This document shows, one piece after another, positions 26,246 through 34,569 of a DNA stretch of 64,000 nt. The notes under the pieces are model-generated. The model was not told where the DNA came from and did no database searches. It saw only the letters and a list, made by a program, of their open reading frames with translations. This stretch comes from an uncultured Bacteroides sp. (GTDB taxonomy: Bacteria > Bacteroidota > Bacteroidia > Bacteroidales > Bacteroidaceae), in the NCBI RefSeq assembly GCF_910586915.1, contig NZ_CAJULN010000012.1:1-64000 (forward strand), given 5' to 3'. Position numbers and translations under genes: made by a program. Positions within the stretch are counted from its first letter, which is position 1; the number at the start of each line of letters is the position of its first letter.

Positions 26246-27223
26246 TCAAATAGTAAACTTATCATCTGCAAAAATAATCCTTTTTTCCGAATCCCTATAC
26301 TTCTTGCCTTGATAAGCACTCCTTTCTTTCATTCTTTTTTGTAAACGTGCCACAAATTCATAATTTTTCAGTCCCCAATCCGGAGCTATTAATAAATCTT
26401 TGGGAGATTGGGAGACAAAGCGTTCCACCACAATGTCGGGACGGAGATGTTCGATATAGTCAATCACCCGGTCAATGTACTCGTCAACTTCCGTAAAGAG
26501 ATGAAAATCGGCCGGGTGCTCTGCATATTCGTGAGCCATGCGCGTGCCGCGAATCAGTTGTAGCTGATGAATCTTAAGTGTACTTAAAGGCAACTCCGAA
26601 AGTAATTCCGCCTGCTCCACCATCGTGTCGCGCGTTTCTCCCGGAAGCCCGAGGATGATATGTCCGCCCGTCAGGATGCCACAATCCGCCGTCCGTTCTA
26701 CCGCTTCGACAGTATCCGCATAAGTGTGTCCTCTGTTGATGCGTTGCAAAATATCGTCGCGCGTACTCTCTATTCCGTATTCCACCATCAGAAAAGTATG
26801 CTTGTTCAACTCTTCCAAATAGCGCAGCAGTCCTTCAGGCATACAATCCGGCCGCGTTCCTATCACTAAGCCTACCACTCCATCTACTTCCAACGCCTCC
26901 TCGTACTTACGCTTCAACCCTTCCAATTCTGCATAAGTATTGGTATAGGCTTGGAAATAAGCCAAATATTTTATATCCGGATATTTACGGGCAAAAAAGT
27001 TCTTTCCCTCTTCCAGTTGGTCGGTAATGGATTTCTCTGTGCGGCAATAATCCGGATTGAAAGTCTGGTTGTTGCAATAGGTGCATCCCCCCCAGCCTTT
27101 CGTTCCATCGCGGTTGGGACAGGTAAAACCTGCATTCAGGGAGATTTTCTGTACTTTATAAGGAAAATGCTTGCGCAAGAAAGTAGCGAAATCATTATAT
27201 AAAAAAGAAGTTGACATATTCAT
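26246..27223 (-). CDS. TIGR01212-type radical SAM protein (YhcC-like)
   Basis: A 325-residue radical SAM protein of the YhcC/TIGR01212 family, whose substrate is unknown. The cluster ligands are C35, C47 and C50 (CPNRDG...GGCTYC), the CX11CX2C spacing peculiar to this family rather than CX3CX2C. The pattern GQTRPD-like GTRPDCMPEGLL and the later GGHIILGLPGETRDTM fit the family. An alternative start 6 bp downstream (third residue) is equally possible. The gap upstream of its start is A+T rich and probably contains its promoter. It lies upstream of the flavodiiron gene. Confidence 0.9.
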   Translation of the reverse strand: MNMSTSFLYNDFATFLRKHFPYKVQKISLNAGFTCPNRDGTKGWGGCTYCNNQTFNPDYCRTEKSITDQLEEGKNFFARKYPDIKYLAYFQAYTNTYAELEGLKRKYEEALEVDGVVGLVIGTRPDCMPEGLLRYLEELNKHTFLMVEYGIESTRDDILQRINRGHTYADTVEAVERTADCGILTGGHIILGLPGETRDTMVEQAELLSELPLSTLKIHQLQLIRGTRMAHEYAEHPADFHLFTEVDEYIDRVIDYIEHLRPDIVVERFVSQSPKDLLIAPDWGLKNYEFVARLQKRMKERSAYQGKKYRDSEKRIIFADDKFTI

Positions 27224-27368
27224 TCTGTTCGTTCGTTATTGAATCCACAAACATAATAAAAATCAACGAGGTAAAAAAAGATGCCACAAAATATCTTCAA
27301 CATATTAAAATAATCATAAAGTGCATAAGATAATTTAATAAATATGGTAATTAGAAAATATTTTTAAT

Positions 27369-27376
27369 TAGATTTG
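27369..27376 (+). promoter_or_regulatory. Promoter -7 element for a candidate sRNA
   Basis: TAGATTTG matches TAnnTTTG in a gap with no plus-strand gene. It points toward the terminator at 27481-27522. Confidence 0.45.
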
Positions 27377-27383
27377 CTCAGAT

Positions 27384-27522
27384 TTTAGGCATTGACGGGA
27401 GGATACTTGTGAAAGTCTTGTGCAATTCATTCCCCAAATGATTTCATCTCACCATACCCCATGCAACTCTCGTCATAAATTATCCTCTTTATATTCCAAT
27501 CGGACTATAAAGAGGATTTTTC
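27384..27522 (+). ncRNA. Candidate intergenic sRNA
   Basis: The 393-bp gap 27,224-27,616 has no convincing gene. It contains a plus-strand TAnnTTTG element (27369-27376), then about 140 bp of less A+T-rich sequence, and a rho-independent terminator (arms TATCCTCTTTAT 27481-27492 and ATAAAGAGGAT 27507-27517, then a T-rich run). Both flanking genes are on the minus strand, so the terminator serves neither. This fits a small RNA of about 140 nt. No known RNA family was recognised. Confidence 0.5.
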
Positions 27523-27616
27523 TTTTATTACAGCCAAAGCCTCCGGTATGATTCGCAGTACTGGAATCAAGTTTTAATTTCAAATTCTTTTTTTTCTCAG
27601 GGGCGGAATAAAGCGG

Positions 27617-28660
27617 TCAACGTTTTATGTCCAACAGTTTGTTTCCATCTTCTACGGGATTCCAGCCGTCATCTCCCGTCAGGACAGTTCTTATATCATA
27701 TCCTTTCAGATTCTTCAACTGACGGGAGAAAGCGACACGTGCTTTTGGATTGGCCCCCTCGCCACGGCTCTTATATTCAGCATAAAAGACGGTTTTCTCG
27801 TTCTCTTTTTTGCCCCAGTTATCCCATCCTTCGGGAAGAATATGCCTGCCCAGTTCGCAACGGATAAATACAGCTTGTGCATACGGACGCCACGGACGGG
27901 AAAGATATACTTTTGCGACTTCCGGTTCGGCGGTAAACTTGCAGTCGTAGAAAAGATAGCCGTATTTTTTTCCCTTGTCGGTAGAAGGAGCCGTCACATA
28001 GCCGTCGCGCTTGCTGTGAATATGGCAACGGTGGAAAACAGCAGCCGACCAGCCGAAGATGAAATCGACGGTTCCTTCGATATAGCACTCTTCGTAGTAT
28101 TGGCGGCTTTGCCGGCCGTAAGTGTAAAGTGTATCCTGAAAACCCAAGAAGCGACAGTTCTTGAAAAAGGCACGGTCGGCAGAAACAAAACAGGCGACGG
28201 CTTGTCCTACGGGACCGGATGAATTTTCGAACGTGATGTTTTCCGCATAAAAGTCCGGAGCATAAATGTAGCAGGAGGCTGAGCCGGAAGTTCCCGTGTT
28301 TTCACCAAACCTGTTTTTCTTATTGGCGAAATCATCGTAAGTAAGCACCGCGCCGTCTTCGCCTATCAAGGAGATGTTGATTTTGCTTTCGGGAATGATT
28401 ATCTTTTCCTTGTAAGTGCCTTTACGGACGAGAATCGTGGTACGGATATTTTTGCGGAAGTCAGGAACGGCGTTTACGGCTGCCTGCACGGTTGAGAAAT
28501 CACCGCTGCCGTCTTGGGCTACGACATAATCGTAGTGAGGGCGGTGTTTGGTTTGTCCGGGAGTCACATCCGACTTGTCTACACGAAAAGCCGAACAAAG
28601 GATAAAGACGACTGCCAATAACAAAAGAAACGTATTTCTATCTTCTTTAATCTGTTGCAT
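27617..28660 (-). CDS. CE8 pectinesterase (first of two)
   Basis: Removes methyl esters from homogalacturonan in the periplasm or at the cell surface. The ATG at 28660 is chosen because it places a hydrophobic export signal (LLLLAVVFILCSAF, possible lipobox) near the N-terminus; a start 48 bp earlier is open. CE8 motifs in order: the repeated TVQAAVNAVPDF start, PVGQAVACFV, FQDTLYTYG (catalytic Asp), VDFIFGWSAAVF (second catalytic Asp), and LSRPWRPYAQAVF (catalytic Arg). At 347 residues it is a full-length single domain. A paralogue lies directly upstream on the same strand, separated by a repeat array. Confidence 0.92.
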   Translation of the reverse strand: MQQIKEDRNTFLLLLAVVFILCSAFRVDKSDVTPGQTKHRPHYDYVVAQDGSGDFSTVQAAVNAVPDFRKNIRTTILVRKGTYKEKIIIPESKINISLIGEDGAVLTYDDFANKKNRFGENTGTSGSASCYIYAPDFYAENITFENSSGPVGQAVACFVSADRAFFKNCRFLGFQDTLYTYGRQSRQYYEECYIEGTVDFIFGWSAAVFHRCHIHSKRDGYVTAPSTDKGKKYGYLFYDCKFTAEPEVAKVYLSRPWRPYAQAVFIRCELGRHILPEGWDNWGKKENEKTVFYAEYKSRGEGANPKARVAFSRQLKNLKGYDIRTVLTGDDGWNPVEDGNKLLDIKR

Positions 28661-28681
28661 ATCAACGATATAATTGTTTAT

Positions 28682-28836
28682 GATTATCCGCCTGTTTTTC
28701 CGCTCCATATGACCGATTTACAGCGCATATAGCTCCTATTTCCACCGCATATATGTCCTACACGCAACATATATATATCCAATGTCCAGCGCATATATGT
28801 CCTGCACGCAGGAGATATATGCGCTGTAACAAGCTG
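28682..28836. repeat. 22-bp-period palindromic array, copy 1 of a dispersed pair
   Basis: GCATAT-type words fall at 28725, 28747 and 28791, with a degenerate copy at 28769 and an inverted copy near 28813, all 22 bp apart. The left flank (GATTATCCGCCTGTTTTT) and right end (GCGCTGTAACAAGCT) closely match those of the array at 45302-45454, so this is a dispersed family. It lies between two same-strand pectinesterase genes. Confidence 0.8.
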
Positions 28837-28916
28837 ATTATTAAGGTGTAATTCCGTCATTGGGCAGGTAGGGGAAAATAGGGGATAATCGTTTGATTGT
28901 TTTCGAGTTAATGATT

Positions 28917-30023
28917 CTATTTATAAGGATACCAATTGCTGTTTTCTTTGAAGATATTCTCCGGTGTGTACCTGAGCGCCTCCTTTGGGGTAAGCTGTCT
29001 TGCCCATGCGACACGTCCCGACGTATCCGCACCCGCGCCTGTATTTCCGAATTCGGCGTAACGGGTTGTCTTCTCATTCGCCGGATTCTTCCAGTTGTGC
29101 CATCCTTCGGGACGGATATGGCTGCCGAACTGGCAATGAATGAACACCGTGGCGGCATAAGGACGCCACGGGCGACCCAAATATACCTTTTTCACTCCCG
29201 GGGCAGCCGTCAGCGTGCAGTTTTTAAAGACATAACCGAACGCTTCGTTTGCAGGAGTCGAAGAGGCGGTGATGTACGAATCGCGTTTGCTATGCAGTTC
29301 GCAATATTCAAAAAGTGCCGTAGATGGTCCGAAAATAAAGTCGGTAGTGCCCTCTATATAGCAGTGGGTAAATAACAGGCGGGTCCCTTCCGCTCCGGTA
29401 TATACAGTATCCTGATTGCCGAGAAAACGGCAATTCACAAACATCAGACGGTCGCCCTCGGTGTGAAGCGCCACTGCCTGCCCCAAAGGAGCCGCATTGT
29501 TCTCAACCGTCAGGTTCTTGAAGGTGATGTCACTGCCTTCCACCTTTACGGTATAGGTGCGGAAGGTTCCCATTTTACGGATATTGGCATGGTCGTCGTG
29601 TGTGATGATTGTCTTTTCGGCACTTTCGCCCACCAAGTGCACGTTTTTCAGCCAAGAGGGAACCACCAGTTTCTCTTTGTATGTGCCGTTTTTGATATAG
29701 ATGGTCACCGTGTAGTCCATAAAGGCGCGGACTGCTTCGAGTGCTTCCTGAATGTTGCGGTAATCTCCTGTTCCGTCGCGGGCCACTACCAACGTATCTT
29801 TACGTTGGGGTTGCTGCGAGGGCTGCAAGCGTTCGTATGACAAGAATGATTCGGGATAATTTCCTGCCTCACCGCTCTCGCCGGGCGACAGGCAGCATCG
29901 GTCGGTTGTCGGTTCTTGGTGTTTCTCCGTTCGAACGGCAAGATGCTCCCGGAGAGTAAACGGAAGAGTGATTGCAACCGAGAGAAATATTACAAAAAAA
30001 TTAGAAAAAAGGAGGCGGCTCAT
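28917..30023 (-). CDS. CE8 pectinesterase (second of two)
   Basis: A 368-residue exported pectin methylesterase. A hydrophobic export signal spans about residues 6-21, followed by an unusual low-complexity linker (about 30-75) before the beta-helix. Motifs: GDYRNIQEALEAV, PLGQAVALHT, NQDTVYTG (catalytic Asp), TDFIFGPSTALF (second Asp) and LGRPWRPYAATVF (Arg). It is a diverged paralogue of the downstream gene rather than a recent duplicate. The two probably act at different stages or on different methylation patterns, which is inference. It is divergent from the galacturonate uptake cluster, and the intervening 301 bp carries promoters. Confidence 0.92.
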   Translation of the reverse strand: MSRLLFSNFFVIFLSVAITLPFTLREHLAVRTEKHQEPTTDRCCLSPGESGEAGNYPESFLSYERLQPSQQPQRKDTLVVARDGTGDYRNIQEALEAVRAFMDYTVTIYIKNGTYKEKLVVPSWLKNVHLVGESAEKTIITHDDHANIRKMGTFRTYTVKVEGSDITFKNLTVENNAAPLGQAVALHTEGDRLMFVNCRFLGNQDTVYTGAEGTRLLFTHCYIEGTTDFIFGPSTALFEYCELHSKRDSYITASSTPANEAFGYVFKNCTLTAAPGVKKVYLGRPWRPYAATVFIHCQFGSHIRPEGWHNWKNPANEKTTRYAEFGNTGAGADTSGRVAWARQLTPKEALRYTPENIFKENSNWYPYK

Positions 30024-30112
30024 GCTGCGTTATTTTAAGGATTGAACATACGATTGTTTTACGCTACGAAAGTAGTGCTTTTCGGCCAAAAGCGGTGGGA
30101 TTTTTTAATCAA

Positions 30113-30175
30113 GTAAGTGTACTTTTCGTTTTTCGTGCACGGAAACGAGCAATTTTGTGCACGCAAACGTCAAAA
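30113..30175. repeat. Short 22-bp-period repeat (word CGTGCACG)
   Basis: GTGCAC occurs at 30135 and 30157, exactly 22 bp apart, each followed by an AAACG word. It is a two-unit version of the period seen in the longer arrays. It lies in the 301-bp gap between the CE8 gene and the EIIC gene, about 60 bp before the promoter. Confidence 0.55.
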
Positions 30176-30218
30176 ATATCCATTTTTGATGCAATATCTG
30201 ATAAATTAAGAGTTTCGT

Positions 30219-30250
30219 TTTGGAAGAAAGCGGAAAAGGTCGTACTTTTG
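30219..30250 (+). promoter_or_regulatory. Complete Bacteroides promoter for the EIIC-kduI genes
   Basis: The -33 box TTTG (30219-30222) and -7 box TACTTTTG (30243-30250) are separated by 20 bp, the expected spacing. The EIIC ATG follows 74 bp later. Confidence 0.7.
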
Positions 30251-30324
30251 GCACGGTTTACAACTAATACCCTTTAAAGGAAACACAGTTATTCATCATT
30301 TAAACAGAGAAAAAACAGAACAGA

Positions 30325-31731
30325 ATGGAAGACGTATTCAAGTACATTATCGGTCTTGGGGCGGCAGTGATGATGCCGGTCATTTTCACAATTTTAGGAG
30401 TATGTATTGGTATTAAATTCTCAAAAGCGCTGAAAAGCGGTTTGTTAGTAGGTGTCGGTTTCGTCGGCCTGTCGGTAGTGACAGCGTTACTCACCAGCAG
30501 TTTAGGACCTGCGCTGAGCAAAATGGTAGAAATCTACGGATTGGAACTGGGTATTTTCGATATGGGCTGGCCCTCTGCCGCAGCAGTAGCCTACAACACC
30601 TCCGTCGGTGCTTTTATCATTCCGGTCTGTTTAGGAGTCAACCTGATTATGTTGCTCACCAAGACAACTCGTACTGTCAACATCGACCTTTGGAACTACT
30701 GGCACTTCGCATTTATCGGTGCCATCGTTTACTTTGCTTCGGACAGCATTCTCTGGGGGTTCTTCGCGGCTATCGTCTGCTACATCATCACGTTGGTAAT
30801 GGCCGATATGACTGCTCCCGCTTTTCAGAAGTTCTACGATAAAATGGACGGTATTTCCATTCCCCAACCGTTCTGCCAAAGTTTTGTTCCGTTTGCCATT
30901 GTCATCAACAGACTACTTGATATGATTCCGGGATTCGACAAACTGAATATCGACTCGGAAGGAATGAAGAAGAAATTCGGCCTGATGGGCGAACCGTTGT
31001 TCTTGGGTATCGTCATCGGATGCTGCATCGGTGCATTGGGTTGCGGAAGCTGGAAGGAAGTGGTAGACAGCATTCCTGCAATCTTGAGTTTAGGTATCAA
31101 GATGGGGGCGGTAATGGAGTTGATTCCGCGCATCACCGGACTCTTCATCGAAGGGTTGAAGCCCATCTCTGACGCTACCCGCGAACTTATCGCCAAGAAA
31201 TACAAAAACAGCACGGGACTCAGCATCGGTATGAGTCCGGCACTGGTTATCGGACACCCGACCACATTGGTGGTTTCGCTGCTTCTGATTCCTGTCACTA
31301 TCTTCCTTGCCGTTATCCTGCCGGGCAACCGCTTTCTGCCATTGGCGTCGCTGGCGGGTATGTTCTATCTGTTCCCGATGATTCTGCCCATCACGAAAGG
31401 CAACGTGGTGAAATCATTCATCATCGGACTGGTGGCTTTAATCGTAGGCCTGTATTTTGTCACCGGACTTGCCGGATTCTTCACACTGGCAGCCAAAGAC
31501 GTATATGCCGCTACGGGCGATGCAACCGTGAATATCCCTGCCGGTTTCGAAGGTGGTGCGCTCGACTTTGCTTCCAGCCTTTTCTGCTGGGCCATCTTCC
31601 ATCTGACTTACAGCATCAAGATTGTCGGCCTTGCCATCCTCGTGGTTCTTGCACTCGGAATGGCTGTCTACAACCGTATCCGCATGACCAAAAACGATGC
31701 AAAGCGTGCAGCGAAAGAAGAAGAGAAATAA
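30325..31731 (+). CDS. Orphan EIIC-like permease (galactitol PTS IIC family)
   Basis: A 468-residue polytopic membrane protein with about 10-12 hydrophobic segments. It resembles the galactitol-specific EIIC (GatC) family: FKYIIGLGAAVMMPVIFT, GFVGLSVVTALLTSSLGPAL and GMGWPS-like FDMGWPSAAAVAYN. No EIIA or EIIB domain is fused or encoded nearby. Bacteroides are generally described as lacking sugar PTS transport, so it probably works as a secondary carrier without phosphorylation. The 24-bp gap to kduI indicates one transcript, which points to a uronate-derived substrate such as the KduI substrate or product. The C-terminal tail is lysine and glutamate rich. Confidence 0.8.
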   Translation: MEDVFKYIIGLGAAVMMPVIFTILGVCIGIKFSKALKSGLLVGVGFVGLSVVTALLTSSLGPALSKMVEIYGLELGIFDMGWPSAAAVAYNTSVGAFIIPVCLGVNLIMLLTKTTRTVNIDLWNYWHFAFIGAIVYFASDSILWGFFAAIVCYIITLVMADMTAPAFQKFYDKMDGISIPQPFCQSFVPFAIVINRLLDMIPGFDKLNIDSEGMKKKFGLMGEPLFLGIVIGCCIGALGCGSWKEVVDSIPAILSLGIKMGAVMELIPRITGLFIEGLKPISDATRELIAKKYKNSTGLSIGMSPALVIGHPTTLVVSLLLIPVTIFLAVILPGNRFLPLASLAGMFYLFPMILPITKGNVVKSFIIGLVALIVGLYFVTGLAGFFTLAAKDVYAATGDATVNIPAGFEGGALDFASSLFCWAIFHLTYSIKIVGLAILVVLALGMAVYNRIRMTKNDAKRAAKEEEK

Positions 31732-31755
31732 TATAATCCAATAAAAAATCGAAAT

Positions 31756-32676
31756 ATGAAAAAATTAGCAATTGCAATGATGTTGGGTCTTGCAGCAATG
31801 TCTGCTTCGGCCCAGGTGAACTATAAAATGCAAGTGGCTTGCAGTCCGCAAGACGTGAAAACGTACGATACAAACCGCCTGCGTAGTAGCTTCCTGATGG
31901 AAAAAGTAATGGTTCCGAACGAAATCAACCTTACTTACTCCATGTACGACCGTTTGATTTTCGGTGGCGCAGTTCCCGCAACCAAAGAATTGGTATTGGA
32001 AACCATCGACCCGCTGAAAGCTAAATTCTTCCTCGAACGCCGCGAACTGGGTGTAATCAACATCGGCGGCGAAGGTATCGTGACCGTTGACGGTAAAGAA
32101 TATACGTTGAAATTCAAAGAAGCCCTATATGTGGGAAGAGGAAAACAGAAAATGACTTTCAAGAGCAAAGATTCAAGCAATCCCGCCAAGTTCTATATCA
32201 ACTCGGCTACCGCCCACAAAGAATACAAGACCCAGTTGATTACTATCGACGGACGCAAAGGCTCGCTGAAAGCCAACTCTTTCACAGCAGGAAAGATGGA
32301 AGAAAGCAACGACCGCGTTATCAACCAACTGATTGTGAACAATGTACTCGAAGAAGGCCCTTGCCAACTGCAAATGGGACTAACCGAACTGAAACCGGGC
32401 AGCGTATGGAACACCATGCCGGCTCACACTCACAGCCGCCGCGTAGAAGCCTACTTCTATTTCAACGTGCCTGCCGACAACGCCATCTGCCACTTCATGG
32501 GCGAACCTCAGGAAGAACGCATCGTATGGATGCAAAACGAGCAAGCTGTCATGTCGCCCGAATGGTCTATCCACGCCGCTGCCGGAACAAGCAACTATAT
32601 GTTCATTTGGGGTATGGCGGGTGAAAACCTCGATTACGGAGATATGGACAAACTTAAATATACAGAAATGCGCTAA
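31756..32676 (+). CDS. kduI: 5-dehydro-4-deoxy-D-glucuronate isomerase with a signal peptide
   Basis: Isomerises the keto-deoxyuronate formed from unsaturated galacturonate (pectin lyase products) to 3-deoxy-D-glycero-2,5-hexodiulosonate. Zinc ligands H224, H226, E231 and H273 have the same 2-5-42 spacing as E. coli H196/H198/E203/H245, offset by exactly 28 residues. Those extra residues are accounted for by a clear N-terminal signal peptide (KK, hydrophobic core, AMSASA before Q21). The enzyme is therefore predicted to be periplasmic, which is unusual for KduI. It is co-transcribed with the EIIC-like permease and followed by a strong terminator. Total length is 306 residues. Confidence 0.93.
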   Translation: MKKLAIAMMLGLAAMSASAQVNYKMQVACSPQDVKTYDTNRLRSSFLMEKVMVPNEINLTYSMYDRLIFGGAVPATKELVLETIDPLKAKFFLERRELGVINIGGEGIVTVDGKEYTLKFKEALYVGRGKQKMTFKSKDSSNPAKFYINSATAHKEYKTQLITIDGRKGSLKANSFTAGKMEESNDRVINQLIVNNVLEEGPCQLQMGLTELKPGSVWNTMPAHTHSRRVEAYFYFNVPADNAICHFMGEPQEERIVWMQNEQAVMSPEWSIHAAAGTSNYMFIWGMAGENLDYGDMDKLKYTEMR

Positions 32677-32711
32677 AAGAAAACGTGTCCAAAGTATATT
32701 ATAATATATTC

Positions 32712-32786
32712 AGGCACGGATTGTACACAGACTATACCGGTTGCCAAAGCCGTGTAGTCTCCGTACAACCCGTGCCTGTCTTTTTT
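32712..32786 (+). terminator. Terminator after kduI
   Basis: AGGCACGGATTGTAC (32712-32726) pairs with GTACAACCCGTGCCT (32763-32777), with an inner stem (AGACTA/TAGTCT) and a following T run. Confidence 0.92.
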
Positions 32787-32920
32787 TATATTCCCCAGGA
32801 AAACACATAAATATATTACCATGTAACGAATAGTGCATGAATTCGACCAATTTTTACAAATAAAATCCAGTCGGAATACCGACCTTTGTCTACAAATCAA
32901 AATCTATTAAATCCTTTATC

Positions 32921-34369
32921 ATGAATACATTTCAAAAAACAGGCGAGAAAATGACAAACTACAGATGGACTATCTGTGCCATGCTATTCTTTGCCACTAC
33001 CGTCAACTACCTCGACCGCCAGGTGCTTTCTCTTACCTGGGACGAGTTTATCAAACCCGAATTCCATTGGAACGAAGTCCACTATGGAACAATTACTTCC
33101 GTTTTTTCTATTGTGTACGCAATCTGTATGTTGTTCGCCGGCCGGTTCATCGACTGGATGGGTACTAAGAAAGGATATCTTTGGGCAATCGGCATATGGT
33201 CGGCCGGTGCTTGTATGCACGCACTTTGCGGAATCGTGACCGAACAATATGTAGGTATGCACAGTGCAGCCGAGTTGATGGCTGCCACAGGCGACGTGGT
33301 AGTGGTATTAGCTACCGTAAGTATGTATTGTTTCCTCGCCGCACGCTGCATCTTGGCCCTTGGCGAAGCGGGCAACTTCCCGGCTGCCATCAAAGTGACG
33401 GCAGAATACTTCCCGAAGAAAGACCGCGCCTACGCTACTTCCATCTTCAACGCCGGTGCTTCTATCGGTGCTTTGGTTGCTCCGGTCTCTATTCCTCTGA
33501 TTGCCAAAGCATGGGGCTGGGAAATGGCTTTTATCGTTATCGGTGCGCTCGGCTTCGTTTGGATGGGAATGTGGATATTCATGTACGATGCTCCGGCAAA
33601 GAGCAAGTACGTCAACAAAGCCGAACTGGATTACATCGAACAGGACAAATATGAAGAAGGTGCTGCTCCCGCAGTTGCCGAAGAGAAAGAAGAGAAGAAG
33701 ATGAGCTTCCTTCAATGCTTCACTTACAAGCAGACATGGGCTTTTGCCGTCGGCAAATTCATGACGGACGGCGTATGGTGGTTCTTCCTGTTCTGGACAC
33801 CGTCTTACCTGAATACCCAGTTTAACATCAAAACATCTGACGGATTAGGAATGGCCTTGATTTTCACCCTCTACGCAGTGACCATGCTGTCTATCTACGG
33901 CGGCAAACTTCCGACTATCTTTATCAACAAGACGGGAATGAATCCATATGCGGCACGTATGAAAGCAATGCTGATTTTCGCATTCTTTCCATTAGTAGTA
34001 TTGTTGGCACAACCGTTGGGCACATTATCGCCCTGGTTTCCCGTTATCCTGATTGGTATCGGCGGCGCTGCCCATCAGTCCTGGTCGGCTAATATTTTCT
34101 CTACCGTAGGTGATATGTTTCCGAAATCGGCAATTGCCACCATTACGGGAATCGGCGGTATGGCAGGCGGCGTAGGTTCCATGCTGATGCAGTTTGGTGC
34201 CGGACTTCTGTTTGTTCATGCCGACGAAACGAATATGACATTTATGGGATTTGAAGGCAAGCCTGCCGGATATTTCATCATGTTCTGTATCTGTGCCGTG
34301 GCTTACTTGATTGGCTGGATAATCATGAAAACGTTAGTACCCAAATATAAACCTATCGTATTGGAATAA
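32921..34369 (+). CDS. MFS hexuronate transporter (ExuT-like)
   Basis: A 482-residue major facilitator with 12 predicted helices, of the anion:cation symporter (ACS) family. Helix 1 carries the family pattern TTVNYLDRQVLS, and later LALGEAGNFPAAIKVTAEYFPKKDRAYATSIFNAG is the ACS signature, split across a loop. A charged loop (about 225-265, EEKEEKK) separates the two halves. ACS members close to this sequence import galacturonate or glucuronate; the position next to kduI supports hexuronate or a deoxy-keto-uronate. The start at 32921 or the ATG 30 bp further (MTNYRW) is possible. Terminators on both sides make it a separate transcript. Confidence 0.9.
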   Translation: MNTFQKTGEKMTNYRWTICAMLFFATTVNYLDRQVLSLTWDEFIKPEFHWNEVHYGTITSVFSIVYAICMLFAGRFIDWMGTKKGYLWAIGIWSAGACMHALCGIVTEQYVGMHSAAELMAATGDVVVVLATVSMYCFLAARCILALGEAGNFPAAIKVTAEYFPKKDRAYATSIFNAGASIGALVAPVSIPLIAKAWGWEMAFIVIGALGFVWMGMWIFMYDAPAKSKYVNKAELDYIEQDKYEEGAAPAVAEEKEEKKMSFLQCFTYKQTWAFAVGKFMTDGVWWFFLFWTPSYLNTQFNIKTSDGLGMALIFTLYAVTMLSIYGGKLPTIFINKTGMNPYAARMKAMLIFAFFPLVVLLAQPLGTLSPWFPVILIGIGGAAHQSWSANIFSTVGDMFPKSAIATITGIGGMAGGVGSMLMQFGAGLLFVHADETNMTFMGFEGKPAGYFIMFCICAVAYLIGWIIMKTLVPKYKPIVLE

Positions 34370-34389
34370 ATCTCACCATACATACTGTC

Positions 34390-34442
34390 AAAGGTCTGAA
34401 AAGAAAACTTCAATCATAGAAGTCTCTTTTCAGACCTTTTTC
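34390..34442 (+). terminator. Terminator after the hexuronate transporter
   Basis: AAAGGTCTGAAAAG pairs with CTTTTCAGACCTTT across about 20 nt, followed by T residues. Confidence 0.88.
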
Positions 34443-34536
34443 ATTCCCCTCCTCTTCTACACATTCTGTTTAGTTCCGAATTTATTTTTATTTGTTAAAT
34501 ATCAGTACAAATATTCGCACATATCAAATTTAACTC

Positions 34537-34544
34537 TATATTTG
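34537..34544 (+). promoter_or_regulatory. Promoter -7 element for the secreted-protein island
   Basis: TATATTTG matches TAnnTTTG, 25 bp before the first island gene at 34570. Confidence 0.5.
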
Positions 34545-34569
34545 CCAAAAACTAATACAATAAAACACG

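Noticed and set aside
32673..32900. 75-codon minus-strand reading between kduI and the transporter
   Set aside because: It runs through the strong kduI terminator and the transporter's promoter region.
27617..34369. A full SusC/SusD polysaccharide utilisation locus
   Set aside because: No SusC- or SusD-like gene is present in the window; only enzymes and inner-membrane carriers are seen.
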